Below are positions 17,824 through 26,637 of a stretch of 64,000 nt of DNA, one piece after another (position 1 is the stretch's first letter; the number at the start of each line of letters is the position of its first letter). The stretch is taken from NCBI RefSeq assembly GCF_000787715.1, contig NZ_BBPI01000030.1:1-64000 (forward strand), read 5' to 3'. This stretch comes from Sphingomonas parapaucimobilis NBRC 15100 (lineage in GTDB: Bacteria > Pseudomonadota > Alphaproteobacteria > Sphingomonadales > Sphingomonadaceae). The translations under genes were made by a program, and so were the position numbers. The notes below the pieces were generated by a model. That model was not told the origin of the DNA, ran no database searches, and saw only the letters and a program-made list of their open reading frames with translations.

Positions 17824-18401
17824 CGCGCCCATAGCAGCCGCGCCTTGCCGATAATATCGACGCCCTCGGTCACCCCGAAATAGCGTCCGTCGAACGATGC
17901 GGGCGCGTCCATCAGAAGGAAGCGCTGGTCTCCGCGCAGTCGGCGGCACCCCGACCAATGCGGCAACGGACGCCCCGCGCGATCGACGTCCAAGCGCTTG
18001 GCGACCGGCCGCCCGTTGACGAAGATCAGAGGCCCCAGCGCGCAGACGTCGTCGCCGGGCGCAGCCGCGACCCGCTTCACCAGCGGCACGTTCAGCGGCA
18101 AGTAGCGGCGCGTGGCAGCGAGCCGCCGATAGGGCTCGGGCAGCCGGGCGACCACCATGTCGCCGGGCTGTGCCGCGATGCCTGGGGCAACCGCATAGAG
18201 GCCGATCGGCGCGCTGGCGCTCGCGTTCCAGACGAGGCGGGGCGCGGGCGGCAGCGCGACGGTCGACAGCAGGACGGCGATCCCGACTGCGCCGATACCG
18301 ATCCGCCGGACGCGCCGCCGATGCCTTGTCTTGGCGGCGCGCAGCGTATCGCCCCAGTCGAGCAGCGGTGTGCCGCCGATGCCGGTTCGACCCGCGCTCA
18401 T
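17820..18401 (-). CDS. traF: TraF-like S26 family signal peptidase
   Basis: A 193-residue membrane-anchored serine peptidase of the S26 family. In IncP-type systems TraF matures and cyclises the TrbC pilin. After a basic stretch comes a membrane segment (IGIGAVGIAVLLSTVALPP), then SASAPIGLYAV containing the catalytic Ser, and PLVKRVAAAPGD with the catalytic Lys. GDQRFLLMDAPASFDGRYFG is the conserved C-terminal block. ATG 18401 overlaps the upstream HTH gene stop (ATGA). Its probable substrate, TrbC, is encoded at 46517-46858. Confidence 0.88.
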   Translation of the reverse strand: MSAGRTGIGGTPLLDWGDTLRAAKTRHRRRVRRIGIGAVGIAVLLSTVALPPAPRLVWNASASAPIGLYAVAPGIAAQPGDMVVARLPEPYRRLAATRRYLPLNVPLVKRVAAAPGDDVCALGPLIFVNGRPVAKRLDVDRAGRPLPHWSGCRRLRGDQRFLLMDAPASFDGRYFGVTEGVDIIGKARLLWAR

Positions 18402-18628
18402 CGTTCGAAATCCCGCCCGGCATGGTCGCGGCTCCAGCCGTCGAGATCGTCGATATGATATTGGACGAAGCGGCTGTGGCGGCGATAGACCGGCCCCTTG
18501 CCGGCGCGGCGCAGGCGCTTCAACTGCCGGCTCGACAGCTTGAGATAGGCGGCGGCCTGGTCGGTGTTGAGGAAGGGCGAACCACGCCTGGCGCGGTTCG
18601 CTCGGGTGATCTCGTCGTCGAACTCCAT
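18398..18628 (-). CDS. Small helix-turn-helix protein
   Basis: A 76-residue protein with an excisionase/MerR-like fold: FLNTDQAAAYLKLSSRQLKRLRRAGKGPVYRRHSRFVQYHIDDLDGW. Such genes are usual between DUF736/DUF2285 genes and traF in alphaproteobacterial ICEs and may control transfer genes. I chose ATG 18628 (MEFDDEITRANR) over an upstream ATG at 18742 because the domain begins there. It is coupled to traF by a 4-bp overlap. Confidence 0.8.
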   Translation of the reverse strand: MEFDDEITRANRARRGSPFLNTDQAAAYLKLSSRQLKRLRRAGKGPVYRRHSRFVQYHIDDLDGWSRDHAGRDFER

Positions 18629-18754
18629 GCTTCCAGTGTCCCTGCAAATCGGCGGCCGGGGATCGGCCGCCTGGGACCCCAGGACTGCGGAATTGGGCCT
18701 CGCGGCGGGAGTGTCGGAAACCGCACGGGCGGTCTTCGACACCCCCTGGGCCGG

Positions 18755-19054
18755 TCAGCGGGACCAGATGAGCTTCCACTCCGCACCGTCGCCCCGCACC
18801 AGCTGTGCGTAGATGGGTGCGGGCAGCGAGGGATCGTCGATCTTGAGGCTGAGATACTCGGTGCCGCTCTCGCGTGCGGCCTTGGTCCAGGCCGCGCCGA
18901 TCTCGATCGCGCCAGCGTAAATGCGGTGGTCGGGCGCTCGGTCGTTGTCGCGTTCGCAGGGGCGGATCGTCGCCTTGGTGTTGAGCATCAGGGTGCGGAT
19001 GGTGCCCGCGAAGACGCCGTTATCGTCGCGGACGAAGCTGCCGATCTGTGCCAT
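18755..19054 (-). CDS. DUF736 family protein
   Basis: A 99-residue protein beginning MAQIGSFVRDDNGVFAGTIRTL and ending APIYAQLVRGDGAEWKLIWSR, the characteristic ends of DUF736. The family is nearly always carried on alphaproteobacterial plasmids and ICEs close to relaxase or trb genes. Its function is unknown. A good ribosome-binding site (AGGAG, 8-9 bp upstream) precedes ATG 19054. Confidence 0.88.
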   Translation of the reverse strand: MAQIGSFVRDDNGVFAGTIRTLMLNTKATIRPCERDNDRAPDHRIYAGAIEIGAAWTKAARESGTEYLSLKIDDPSLPAPIYAQLVRGDGAEWKLIWSR

Positions 19055-19830
19055 GTCACTGTCTCCTTGCTCGCGAGCGCCGCCCTCTTGCGGCCTCGAC
19101 AGGCGGTCGACCGGCAGGCGCGCGACGACGCGCACCGGAGGCCGAAACGGACGTGGAGGACGGCGCAGCCGTTGCGCGGGAACAGGAGCGGGCCTGCCAG
19201 ACCCGCCGTCGGAGAGGCCGTCCGAGGGCGGCGTTTGCGAGCAAGGATCAGACACCAAACAGGTCGGCAGCGTCGTGATGATCGACGCCGGACTCGCCAG
19301 TCGGCCAGTTCCCCATGGGCGTGATCCAAGCCCTTGACCGGGCCGCCGAGAGACCGATCGCGAGGCTTGTCCACCCCTCTCGTCGACACCGGTTCAACGG
19401 CTGGACGATGGCAGGACAAAGGTCACGAGCAGAGCGACCGCCTACCATCTCGATCGACCCGCATGGGCCGCAATCCGTTCGTTCAGCGCTGTCCGGGCCG
19501 GCGAAGGGGATCAGTTGTTGTCACGTCAGCGCCGGGGAATGGCGCGGGTTGCCCCCGTGCCACCATCCGCCGTTGCCATGTTTGCCGCGCGCGTCACCAT
19601 TGCCGCTCGCAAGGCAGCACTTCTTCCTCCGCGTCGATAAACGGTCTCTCCGTCGATGGAGGGCATCGCGACCACGGGCGATTCCTTCATTTTCGACTGC
19701 GCGTCGCCGCCCCCGCAGCGGGGCGGCGACGCGCGAATTTTTCCGGGAATAACCCGGTGCGACCATGCCACGCGCTTTCGCGCCGTAACAGGGAGCCGGT
19801 GCGACGGCGACCGGCTCCCCTTCGCCCGCG
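19055..19830. other. 776-bp noncoding stretch between DUF736 and DUF2958 genes
   Basis: No gene can be supported on either strand. It holds the DUF736 promoter region and one very strong perfect inverted repeat (19699-19734, listed separately). The size, GC-rich repeats and location within the DNA-processing gene block also make it a candidate for oriT or another cis-acting transfer site. Confidence 0.4.
19699..19734 (+). repeat. Perfect 15-bp inverted repeat followed by T-tract
   Basis: Arms 19699-19713 (GCGCGTCGCCGCCCC) and 19720-19734 are perfectly complementary with a 6-base loop. On the plus strand GAATTTTTCC follows, so it looks like a factor-independent terminator for plus-strand transcription, yet no plus-strand gene lies upstream. 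It may instead be a transfer-related hairpin or the end of an unannotated RNA. Confidence 0.6.
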
Positions 19831-20235
19831 TTATCCGCCCTCCGGTTCGGTGGGCGGCTTGCGCCGCAACAGAACCTCCGCCCAGATGATCGACCCGGCG
19901 CTTCGCGCGGTCGCCGCCCAGACCGAGAGCGGGGCGAGGTCTTCGAAGCCGATGTCGCGCTCGATGCCGAGCCCATAGGGCAAGCGAAGCGAGGCGAGTT
20001 CGCGCAGCGAGAAGGCGCCGAGTTCGGGACAGCCGAAGCCGAGGTCGGCGAGGCCGAACAGCGTGTCGCCATCCTCCCAGAGCTCGGTGGCCAGCCATGT
20101 TCCGGCACCCAACGGGTTGAACAGCTTCACCACCGGCATGGGATCCGGCTCGGCCTGGCCGGCACGCGCGGCGGCGCGGCGGGCCAGGTCGTTGGTGCGC
20201 AGGGCGAAGCGCAGGTCGGGGGTCAGCAGGGTCAT
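19831..20235 (-). CDS. DUF2958 domain protein
   Basis: A 134-residue protein with the DUF2958 pattern: LLTPDLRFALRTND, PVVKLFNPLGAGTWLATEL, DTLFGLADLGFGCPELGAFSLREL and LGIERDIGF. The family travels with ArdC on ICEs and plasmids; its biochemical role is unknown. ATG 20235 overlaps the ardC stop as ATGA. Upstream in-frame starts lie inside ardC and are not needed. Confidence 0.87.
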   Translation of the reverse strand: MTLLTPDLRFALRTNDLARRAAARAGQAEPDPMPVVKLFNPLGAGTWLATELWEDGDTLFGLADLGFGCPELGAFSLRELASLRLPYGLGIERDIGFEDLAPLSVWAATARSAGSIIWAEVLLRRKPPTEPEGG

Positions 20236-21188
20236 GCCGCCACCCCCCGGGCTTGCGCCTCGGCATGCCGGGCGAGCAGCCAGTCGGCGGCGCGCGACGC
20301 AGCCCCGGCCGCACGGAAGATGGCACGGTTGTCCTCGCGCAGGACGGCGAGCCACGCGGCGATATAGTCGGCATGGCGGACGGTCGGCACGATGCCGAGC
20401 GCGGCGCAGAGGAAGGCGGAGCCCATCTCGGCGACCAGTTCCTCGCGGGCATAGCCGGGTGTCCCGAAGGCGCGGGACAGGTCACGACCCAGGCGCGCGG
20501 GATGACCGGTGGCATGGGTCAGTTCATGTAGGCAGGTCCGGTAGTAATTGACCTGGTCGAAGAAGGCCGGTTGCGGCGGCACGACGACGACATCCTGCGA
20601 CGGCGCATAATAGGCCTTGTCGCCACCGACCCGGAACGCGACGCCGGAGGCCGCGATGACCTCCTCTGCGACCGGCACGACCTCGCGCTCGGGCAAGGGC
20701 GCCGGATCCGCGGCGAGATCGGCGGGCAGCCCCTCGCATTGCGCGGCGTTGAAGACGGTGAAGCGCTTGAGTAACGGCACTGCGCGGGCGTCGCCGCCCT
20801 CGGCAAGTGCGCGTTCCTTCTCCGCCTCGGGTATGAAGCGATCGGCATAGACGACGGTCGTGCCGACCTCGCCCTTGCGGACATAGCCACCGGCCGCCAA
20901 CGCCTGCCGGAAGGTCAGCCAGCCCTGCGATGGATAGCCCCTGGCGATGACCTCGCCCCACAGGATCAGGATATTGATCCCCGAATAGGGCCGGCCGGTC
21001 AGCGCATTGCGCGGCAGGCCGGGACCGACACTCGATCCGTCGGTTCCCCATGGCTGGACCCAGGGCAATTGCCCCGCCTCCAAGTCGACGATGATCCGCC
21101 CCGTCACCTCGTCGTAAAGCGATGCGCGATCCGCGCGCGCCTTCCCGTGCTCTCCCGAAACACGACGTTCCTTGGTGTTCCTGTGCAT
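20232..21188 (-). CDS. ardC: ArdC-like antirestriction protein
   Basis: A 318-residue protein with an N-terminal ssDNA-binding domain (DUF1738-like, LYDEVTGRIIVDLEAGQLPWVQPW...RPYSGINILILW) and a C-terminal zinc metallopeptidase domain. The HELTH motif at 221-225 supplies the metal ligands. ArdC proteins protect incoming conjugative DNA from host restriction. ATG 21188 has a strong ribosome-binding site (AAGGAG). The extra upstream open frame has a composition unlike protein and is not included. It forms an operon with the DUF2958 gene. Confidence 0.9.
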   Translation of the reverse strand: MHRNTKERRVSGEHGKARADRASLYDEVTGRIIVDLEAGQLPWVQPWGTDGSSVGPGLPRNALTGRPYSGINILILWGEVIARGYPSQGWLTFRQALAAGGYVRKGEVGTTVVYADRFIPEAEKERALAEGGDARAVPLLKRFTVFNAAQCEGLPADLAADPAPLPEREVVPVAEEVIAASGVAFRVGGDKAYYAPSQDVVVVPPQPAFFDQVNYYRTCLHELTHATGHPARLGRDLSRAFGTPGYAREELVAEMGSAFLCAALGIVPTVRHADYIAAWLAVLREDNRAIFRAAGAASRAADWLLARHAEAQARGVAA

Positions 21189-21553
21189 GATCCAATCTCC
21201 TTTCCCCGCCCAGCATGGCTCCCCGGACAGCGGGGGGTGGGCGGCGACGAGCGACCGGAAGGCCCGGTTCGAGTGGGCGGCGGCACCGAAGGGCGAAAGG
21301 CACTGGAGCACCCGCAAGGATTGCGGGTTGCCGCCGGCCGCGCCGGGCCTAGGAGGGCGCGCCGGCCACTCCCGCTGACCGGGGAGGCCCCGACCCACGA
21401 CACCGCCGCGCCAGCGGCGACCGCACCCCTGCGCCAGTGATCGACGCCGAATGGCCGAGACGCAGCTGCGGCTCGGCGGCGTGCCGCGAGAGCACGACCG
21501 GGTGCGCCAGCGCCCGGGGCGCCAGTTCCTCTTTCTATCTGGAGATCAGGCGA
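21189..21553. other. Noncoding stretch upstream of ardC
   Basis: GC-rich, 365 bp, no supported gene. It contains a short inverted repeat (ACCCGCAA at 21310-21317 with its complement at 21321-21328). The ardC promoter should be here, but I cannot read it with confidence. Confidence 0.4.
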
Positions 21554-22453
21554 TCAGCCCGAGGCGAGCCGTGCCTCGCAGGCGTGCTTGACCAGCTGCT
21601 GGAGCAGCGCCACGCGCTCGGCGAGCCATTCGAGCCCGGCGCGCGTCACCTTGTAGTGGGGCGAATAGCGGGCGTTGACATAGGCCTGGCGGAGCAGCTC
21701 GAAGCAGCGTTGCGCGAACTTGGTATCGCGCGGCCAGACGGCAATGAGATCATGCACGAGCGGCTCGGCCTGGCTGCGCAGGAAGTTCAGCTTGTGCGAC
21801 TTGGGGCTGTACAGAGTCAGGGTCAGCAACAGGCAGTGGTAGAAGCGTTCGGTGGCTTGGTGCAGATCGAACGCCGCATCGTTCAAATAGCCCTGCTCGA
21901 TATCGAACTTTGCAATGTGCAGGCGTTTCGCTCCTGCTGGAAACCACTGGTCGAAGTGCTTGCGCGCCTCTGCCAACGCCGCTTTTGGCTCAAGCGGCTT
22001 GGGCGTGACGAAGGGATAGTCCTCGACCTCGTAGAGCGCGATGCCCTGGTTGATCGCGTCGATGAAGAAGGGGCGGCCCTGGGTCAGCTGGTTGTTCACA
22101 TCGGCCAGGCTGTGGACGATGAAGGTGACAGGTGCCGAGATACGCTTCGAGATCGTCACCTCGCGGACGAACTGGTCGTCGGCCTTGGCCCAGAACTCGC
22201 CCGGCTCGGTCAGTCGCTCGTCGCTGACCACGACGAGGATGTCATAGTCCGACTGGTAGCCGCCGACCGGATCATCGACCCAGTCGCCGCGCGCATAGGA
22301 TCCGTAGAGGATGACTTTCAGGATGCGGCCTTGCCGCCGCCATTTCTGGGTCGACAGCGATGTCGCCTGCTCGAACTCGGCGAACAGCACTTCGACGATC
22401 CGGTCGAGATCGCGGCGCTTCTTGTCCGGCAGGTGTTCGAGGTCGCTTCGCAT
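21554..22453 (-). CDS. Nucleotidyltransferase-HEPN fusion protein
   Basis: A 299-residue two-domain protein. The N-terminal half is a minimal nucleotidyltransferase: ILYGSYARGDW (G51-S52) and the catalytic pair D69/D71 in SDYDILVVV. The C-terminal half (about residues 165-299) is helical and HEPN-like, beginning KHFDQWFPAGAKRLHIAKFD. I do not see a clear R-x4-6-H ribonuclease motif, so this domain may not cut RNA. In two-gene MntA/HepT systems the transferase modifies its HEPN partner; here both parts are in one chain. ATG 22453 starts at the domain. It is flanked by noncoding DNA and may be a stand-alone defence or TA-type gene. Confidence 0.82.
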   Translation of the reverse strand: MRSDLEHLPDKKRRDLDRIVEVLFAEFEQATSLSTQKWRRQGRILKVILYGSYARGDWVDDPVGGYQSDYDILVVVSDERLTEPGEFWAKADDQFVREVTISKRISAPVTFIVHSLADVNNQLTQGRPFFIDAINQGIALYEVEDYPFVTPKPLEPKAALAEARKHFDQWFPAGAKRLHIAKFDIEQGYLNDAAFDLHQATERFYHCLLLTLTLYSPKSHKLNFLRSQAEPLVHDLIAVWPRDTKFAQRCFELLRQAYVNARYSPHYKVTRAGLEWLAERVALLQQLVKHACEARLASG

Positions 22454-22508
22454 CGCGGGACAACCTAGCCGGAGTGGCGCCGCAAGGAAACCGGTCCACC
22501 CGGTCGGG

Positions 22509-23322
22509 TCACGCGTCCGGCGCACTGGTGCCGCGCTCGCGCCGTCGCAGCAGGTCGCGATAGCCCCCGGCGGCCATGGCACGCGCACCGGCGACGAGCC
22601 GGCGGACCTGCGAATGGAGCGACCGGCCCGGTGCATGCCAGTCTCGCCGGGTGCGGGCCTCGCCGAACAGGGTGCATGCGATGTCCTGGTAGCTGGCGCC
22701 GCTCGCCCGGGCGTCGGCGACCCGCAGGAATTCGATCCAGCGCGGCATGCGCCGATCGGGCGGATAGAGCGTCGCGGCAAAGCGGCCGGCGCGGCACAGG
22801 GTGACGAGCCGCCTGAGCGGCAGCAGCCGGGACTCGGCGGAGCATAGCCCGCGCAACCGGTACGCCAGGATGACGGTGCCGCCCGCCCGAAGCGTGCCGG
22901 CCTCGACATCGACCCGGATGCGGCGCCAGCCGTCGGACAGGACGGCATGCTCGCGCGCGTCCCGGCCCTCGATGACGGTCAGCCACGGTGCGAGCCGGTC
23001 GAGGTCGACCGCGTCAGGACCCGGACCGGAGACCGGCGTGACGGTGACGGACAGCGTGCCGGGATCGAGCGCTTCATGCCACAGGATCCGTGCGGCGGGC
23101 GCGCCGATCCCCGGATCCTCGGCGAAAGTGCAACCCCCAGCGCTGGAGCGCGCCGGCGGGCAACTTCGCGCCGCGGGTGGCGGTGCTGGCCCGGGTGTAC
23201 CAGGCGACATAGGCAGGGTCGCGGCGCAGCCATTCCCACATTAGGCCGGCGCGATCGGTGCGGGCGAGCCGCCGGTAGGGCGCGGGATCGCGCCAGTCGA
23301 TCGGATGCGGCCATTCAGTCAC
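22509..23322 (-). pseudogene. DUF6499-DUF2285 protein gene broken by a +1 frameshift
   Basis: The N-terminal part reads from GTG 23322 (TEWPHPIDW...LMWEWLRRDPAYVAWYTRAS), the DUF6499-like region, and continues to RWGLHF. The expected continuation, AEDPGIGAPAARILWHEALDPG, lies in another frame and runs to the stop at 22509 with the DUF2285 C-terminus (MPRWIEFLRVADARASGASYQDIACTLFG). An extra T in CACTTTCGCC (minus strand, around 23125-23132) explains the shift. Intact fused proteins of this kind are DNA-binding proteins common on such ICEs. It is either a real inactivation or a sequencing error. Confidence 0.75.
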
Positions 23323-23539
23323 GCCGTTGCCAAGCGGGGGTGTCCGCTTGGTGGCGGGGCAACGCCGTTCCGGACGGGTATTTCGTTTCGCCAGGGTTAT
23401 GGCTGTGATAGCCTCCGTTGCTCGGGCAGCAGCCGCGCGGCCGGGGTGAGAAGCCGGAGAGGCGCGCAAGGGGGAAGAAAAGGACGGCCGGGGGATCGCC
23501 GGTGGCTTGAAACGCCGCCCTGGGCCGGGGTGCCGCGCG

Positions 23540-24310
23540 ATGCAGATGCGTGCGATGGCGTTCGAGCTGATGGACCTGGTGGACGCCGCGCGCGACGCCG
23601 ACGACCTGGCTGGCGCGATGAGGCGGATCACCCGCCATCTCGGCTTCGACCATTTCGCGCTGGCGCATCATGTCGACCTGCGCGCGGCACAGGGCGAGGC
23701 GATCCTCCTGCACGACTATCCGCCGGAATGGGTCGACTATTACGAGGCGAACCGGCTGGGCGTCTCGGACCCGGTCCACAGAGCCAGCCATGTGACCAGC
23801 GTCGGCTTCCAGTGGTCGCGCATACCGGCGATGATCCCGCTGACCGCCGCCGATCGCCGGACGCTTGCATTGGGCCGCGAGCAGGGAATCGGCGATGGCT
23901 TCACCGTGCCCGCGAACGTCCCGGGCGAGGCGCATGGCTCGTGCTCGTTCGCGCGCTGCGCCGGCCAGTCGATCGCGCCCGAGGCGCTGCCGCTTGCCCA
24001 GCTGGCCGGGGCGTTCGCCTTCGAGGCGGCGCGGCGGTTGTGGATGGCGCGGGGCGCGCGAACCGAGCCTTCGCCCAGCCTGACCGATCGGCAGCGCGAC
24101 TGCGTGCTGTGGATCGCGCGGGGCAAGACCGACTGGGAGACGAGCCGGATCCTTGGGATCAGCGAGGAAACGATCACCTGCCATGTCCGGCAGGCCTGCG
24201 AGCGGTACGAGGTGAGCAAGCGGACATCGCTGGTGATCCGGACGCTGTTCGACGGGACAATCAGCTTCCGCGACGTGCTTCGCCCCGGCCATCCCCCTTT
24301 TCCGGGATAG
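23540..24310 (+). CDS. LuxR-family quorum-sensing regulator
   Basis: A 256-residue regulator with an N-terminal autoinducer-binding domain (FDHFALAHHVDL...YPPEWVDYYEANRLGVSDPVHRAS...FQWS) and a C-terminal LuxR HTH (LTDRQRDCVLWIARGKTDWETSRILGISEETITCHV). WxxxY, D and W residues expected to hold the acyl-homoserine lactone are present. I chose ATG 23540 over a TTG at 23507. It lies 54 bp upstream of luxI on the same strand, and the two should form a signalling pair. I cannot see a clear lux-box palindrome in the 184-bp upstream region. Confidence 0.9.
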   Translation: MQMRAMAFELMDLVDAARDADDLAGAMRRITRHLGFDHFALAHHVDLRAAQGEAILLHDYPPEWVDYYEANRLGVSDPVHRASHVTSVGFQWSRIPAMIPLTAADRRTLALGREQGIGDGFTVPANVPGEAHGSCSFARCAGQSIAPEALPLAQLAGAFAFEAARRLWMARGARTEPSPSLTDRQRDCVLWIARGKTDWETSRILGISEETITCHVRQACERYEVSKRTSLVIRTLFDGTISFRDVLRPGHPPFPG

Positions 24311-24364
24311 GCGAGCGGCAGTCCTGCCCCTGATCATGGCGGCGGCACAGCAAGGGGAGCCGCC

Positions 24365-24973
24365 ATGATACAGCTGATCCGCAACGTCCCACGACCGCTG
24401 GAGCATCCTGTCCTCCGGCGCATGTTCGCGGCCCGCAAGGCCGTGTTCGTCGACCTGCTCGGATGGGAGGTGACGGTGGTCGACGGCCGGTTCGAGGTCG
24501 ACCAGTTCGACGATGGCGACGCGCGCTATCTCGTCGTGACCGATGCGGCGGGGGCGCATCGTGCCTCGGCACGGCTGCTGCCGACGACCCGCCCGCATCT
24601 ACTCGGTACACTCTTTCCCGGCTTGTGCGCCGATGCGCCGCCGACGGGGCCGGCGATATTCGAGATCACGCGCTTCTGCCTCGACCGGTCGCTGGACGCC
24701 CGCGCCCGCCGAACAGCACGCGACGCGCTGGTAGTCGCGCTCGTCGACCATGGCCTGACCCACGGCATCGCGCGCTACACCGCGATGGCCGGGCTCGGCT
24801 GGGCCCGGCAAATCCTGGCCTTTGGGTGGCGCTCCCGCCCGCTCGGGCCCGCGAAGGCGATCGGCGGCGAACAGGTCATGGCACTCGAGATCGCGATCGA
24901 GGCGGACACGCGCGCGAAGCTCGCCGCGACCGGCATCATCGGGGCGGAAGTGACCGTGGCGGTCGCGGCATGA
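24365..24973 (+). CDS. LuxI-family acyl-homoserine-lactone synthase
   Basis: A 202-residue autoinducer synthase that makes N-acyl-homoserine lactones from SAM and acyl-ACP. The invariant residues are visible: R24, F28, W34, then the EVDQFDD block (E44, D46, D49) and R70 in HRASARLLP. IFEITRFCLD follows at the expected distance. An AGGGGAGCCGCC stretch provides the ribosome-binding site. Its stop overlaps the phyH start (ATGA), so the signal synthase and the dioxygenase are made together. Confidence 0.93.
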   Translation: MIQLIRNVPRPLEHPVLRRMFAARKAVFVDLLGWEVTVVDGRFEVDQFDDGDARYLVVTDAAGAHRASARLLPTTRPHLLGTLFPGLCADAPPTGPAIFEITRFCLDRSLDARARRTARDALVVALVDHGLTHGIARYTAMAGLGWARQILAFGWRSRPLGPAKAIGGEQVMALEIAIEADTRAKLAATGIIGAEVTVAVAA

Positions 24974-25860
24974 GCGGGTTTGCGGTCCCCGCGCGGCCCG
25001 ACAAGGATGCCGAGGCTTGGCGCACGCAACTGCTGCGCGATGGCTATTGCATCATCCCCGCCCTGTTGCCGTTCGAGACGCTGGCCCGGCTGGACGAGGA
25101 TCTCGCACCTGCTTTCGCAGCGACGCCGTTCGGCCGCGGCGGCTTCTACGGCGAGACGACCAGGCGGTTCGGCCGCCTGTTGGCGCGATCGCAGCATGCC
25201 GAGGCGCTGGTCATGCATCCGCTGGTGCGCGAGGTGGTGGAGGGTTTGCTCGCGCCATGGTGCGACACGATCCAACTCAATGTCGCACAGGCCATCGCCG
25301 TCCATCCGGGCGCGCCGCAGCAGGTGCCGCACCGCGACCAGGACATGTGGCGGGTCGAGCCCGGCGCGACCGAGTATCTCGTCAACGTGATCTGGCCGCT
25401 GACGCCGTTCGAGGCCGACAATGGCGCAACGCTGATTTGGCCGCGCAGCCATGGCGGGTACGCCGCGAGCCATGATCCCGAAGAGGCGCCGTGCGCGGCG
25501 GTGATGGCGCCCGGCTCGGCGCTCCTGTTCCTCGGTTCGACGCTGCACGGCGCGGGGCCAAACCGGAGCGATGCAGTACGGCGGGGCGTGGTGGTCGGCT
25601 ATGCGCTGGGATGGCTGAAGCCCTATGAGAACCAGTGGCTTGCCTATCCACCGGCGGTGGCGCGGAGCTTCACGCCCGAACTGGCGGCGCTGGTCGGCTA
25701 TCGCCAGCATCGCCCCAATCTCGGCAATTACGAGGGCCAATGCCCGTCGATCCTGCTCGGCGACGACATCGACGCGGCGATTGGCGCGGTCGACGCGCTC
25801 CGGCCCGACCAGGCCGAGATGGTTGCGGCCTACGTCGCCGGGCAACGGTCGGGCGGATGA
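24970..25860 (+). CDS. Phytanoyl-CoA dioxygenase (PhyH) family protein
   Basis: A 296-residue non-haem iron, 2-oxoglutarate-dependent oxygenase. Iron ligands are H121-x-D123 (PHRDQDMW) and H193 (LHGAGPNRS), and R199 is the likely 2-oxoglutarate anchor. The luxR-luxI-phyH arrangement is known from sphingomonads, and the enzyme may hydroxylate the acyl chain of the signal, which is inference. It is coupled to luxI by ATGA and to the gntR gene by ATGA. Confidence 0.88.
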   Translation: MSGFAVPARPDKDAEAWRTQLLRDGYCIIPALLPFETLARLDEDLAPAFAATPFGRGGFYGETTRRFGRLLARSQHAEALVMHPLVREVVEGLLAPWCDTIQLNVAQAIAVHPGAPQQVPHRDQDMWRVEPGATEYLVNVIWPLTPFEADNGATLIWPRSHGGYAASHDPEEAPCAAVMAPGSALLFLGSTLHGAGPNRSDAVRRGVVVGYALGWLKPYENQWLAYPPAVARSFTPELAALVGYRQHRPNLGNYEGQCPSILLGDDIDAAIGAVDALRPDQAEMVAAYVAGQRSGG

Positions 25861-26459
25861 ACGCCGGGGCGACGACCGAGCGAGTCCATGACGCGGTCCG
25901 GCGAATGATCCTGACGCGCGGCCTGCGACCCGGCGCGCGGCTCGACCCGGCCGTACTGGCGGATGGCCTTGCCACGAGCGCGACGCCGGTGCGCGAGGCG
26001 TTGAACCAGCTATGTGGCGCAGGGCTGGTCGATGCCCGTCCCGGCGGTGGCTTCCACGTCCCGATGATCGACGCTCCCGCGCTCGCCGACCTCTATCGCT
26101 GGAACGAGGAGGTCATCGGGATCATCCTGCGATCGGCGGGTGGCAGACTTGCCGTCGACACGCGCGAACAGGAGCATGCCGGCGATATCGCGGGCGCGAC
26201 GGCCGCGTTCGCCGAGCGGCTCGCCCGCGCGTCGGGCAACGAGGAGCATCTGCGGGCCATGCGCGACATCAATGCCCGCCTGCATGCGGTCCGCCTCGTC
26301 GAGGGCAGCCTGATCGCCGATACCGACCAGGAACTCGCGCGGCTCGCGTCGGCGGCCGGGCGCGGCGAAGTCGCCGCGCTGCGCATCGGCTGGCGTCGCT
26401 ATCACCGGCGTCGCCAGCGGCTTGCCCCCGAGATCGTCCGCGCACTCCTGCGCGATTAG
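25857..26459 (+). CDS. GntR-family transcriptional regulator
   Basis: A 200-residue regulator with a winged HTH (VHDAVRRMILTRGLRPGARLDPAVLADGLATSATPVREALNQLCGAGLVDARPGGGFHV) and a helical FCD-like C-terminal domain. The start overlaps the phyH stop (ATGA), making it the last gene of the luxR-luxI-phyH operon. Members of this family usually sense a metabolite; here that could be the product of the PhyH enzyme, but nothing in the sequence shows it. Confidence 0.88.
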   Translation: MNAGATTERVHDAVRRMILTRGLRPGARLDPAVLADGLATSATPVREALNQLCGAGLVDARPGGGFHVPMIDAPALADLYRWNEEVIGIILRSAGGRLAVDTREQEHAGDIAGATAAFAERLARASGNEEHLRAMRDINARLHAVRLVEGSLIADTDQELARLASAAGRGEVAALRIGWRRYHRRRQRLAPEIVRALLRD

Positions 26460-26637
26460 GCGCAGGGTCGGTCCTATAGCCGCTGTTCCTTTGAGGCCTG
26501 CGCTCTCTTCGGCAGGAGGCGGCGGAGGCGGGGCCGAAGCGTTCTCGCCGGAATTCTGCCCGATGACGGTCCGACGCCACCGAGCCGTCATCCCGACCAT
26601 GTTATCTTGCCTGTGATCTGCAAGGAGCATGGCCCCG

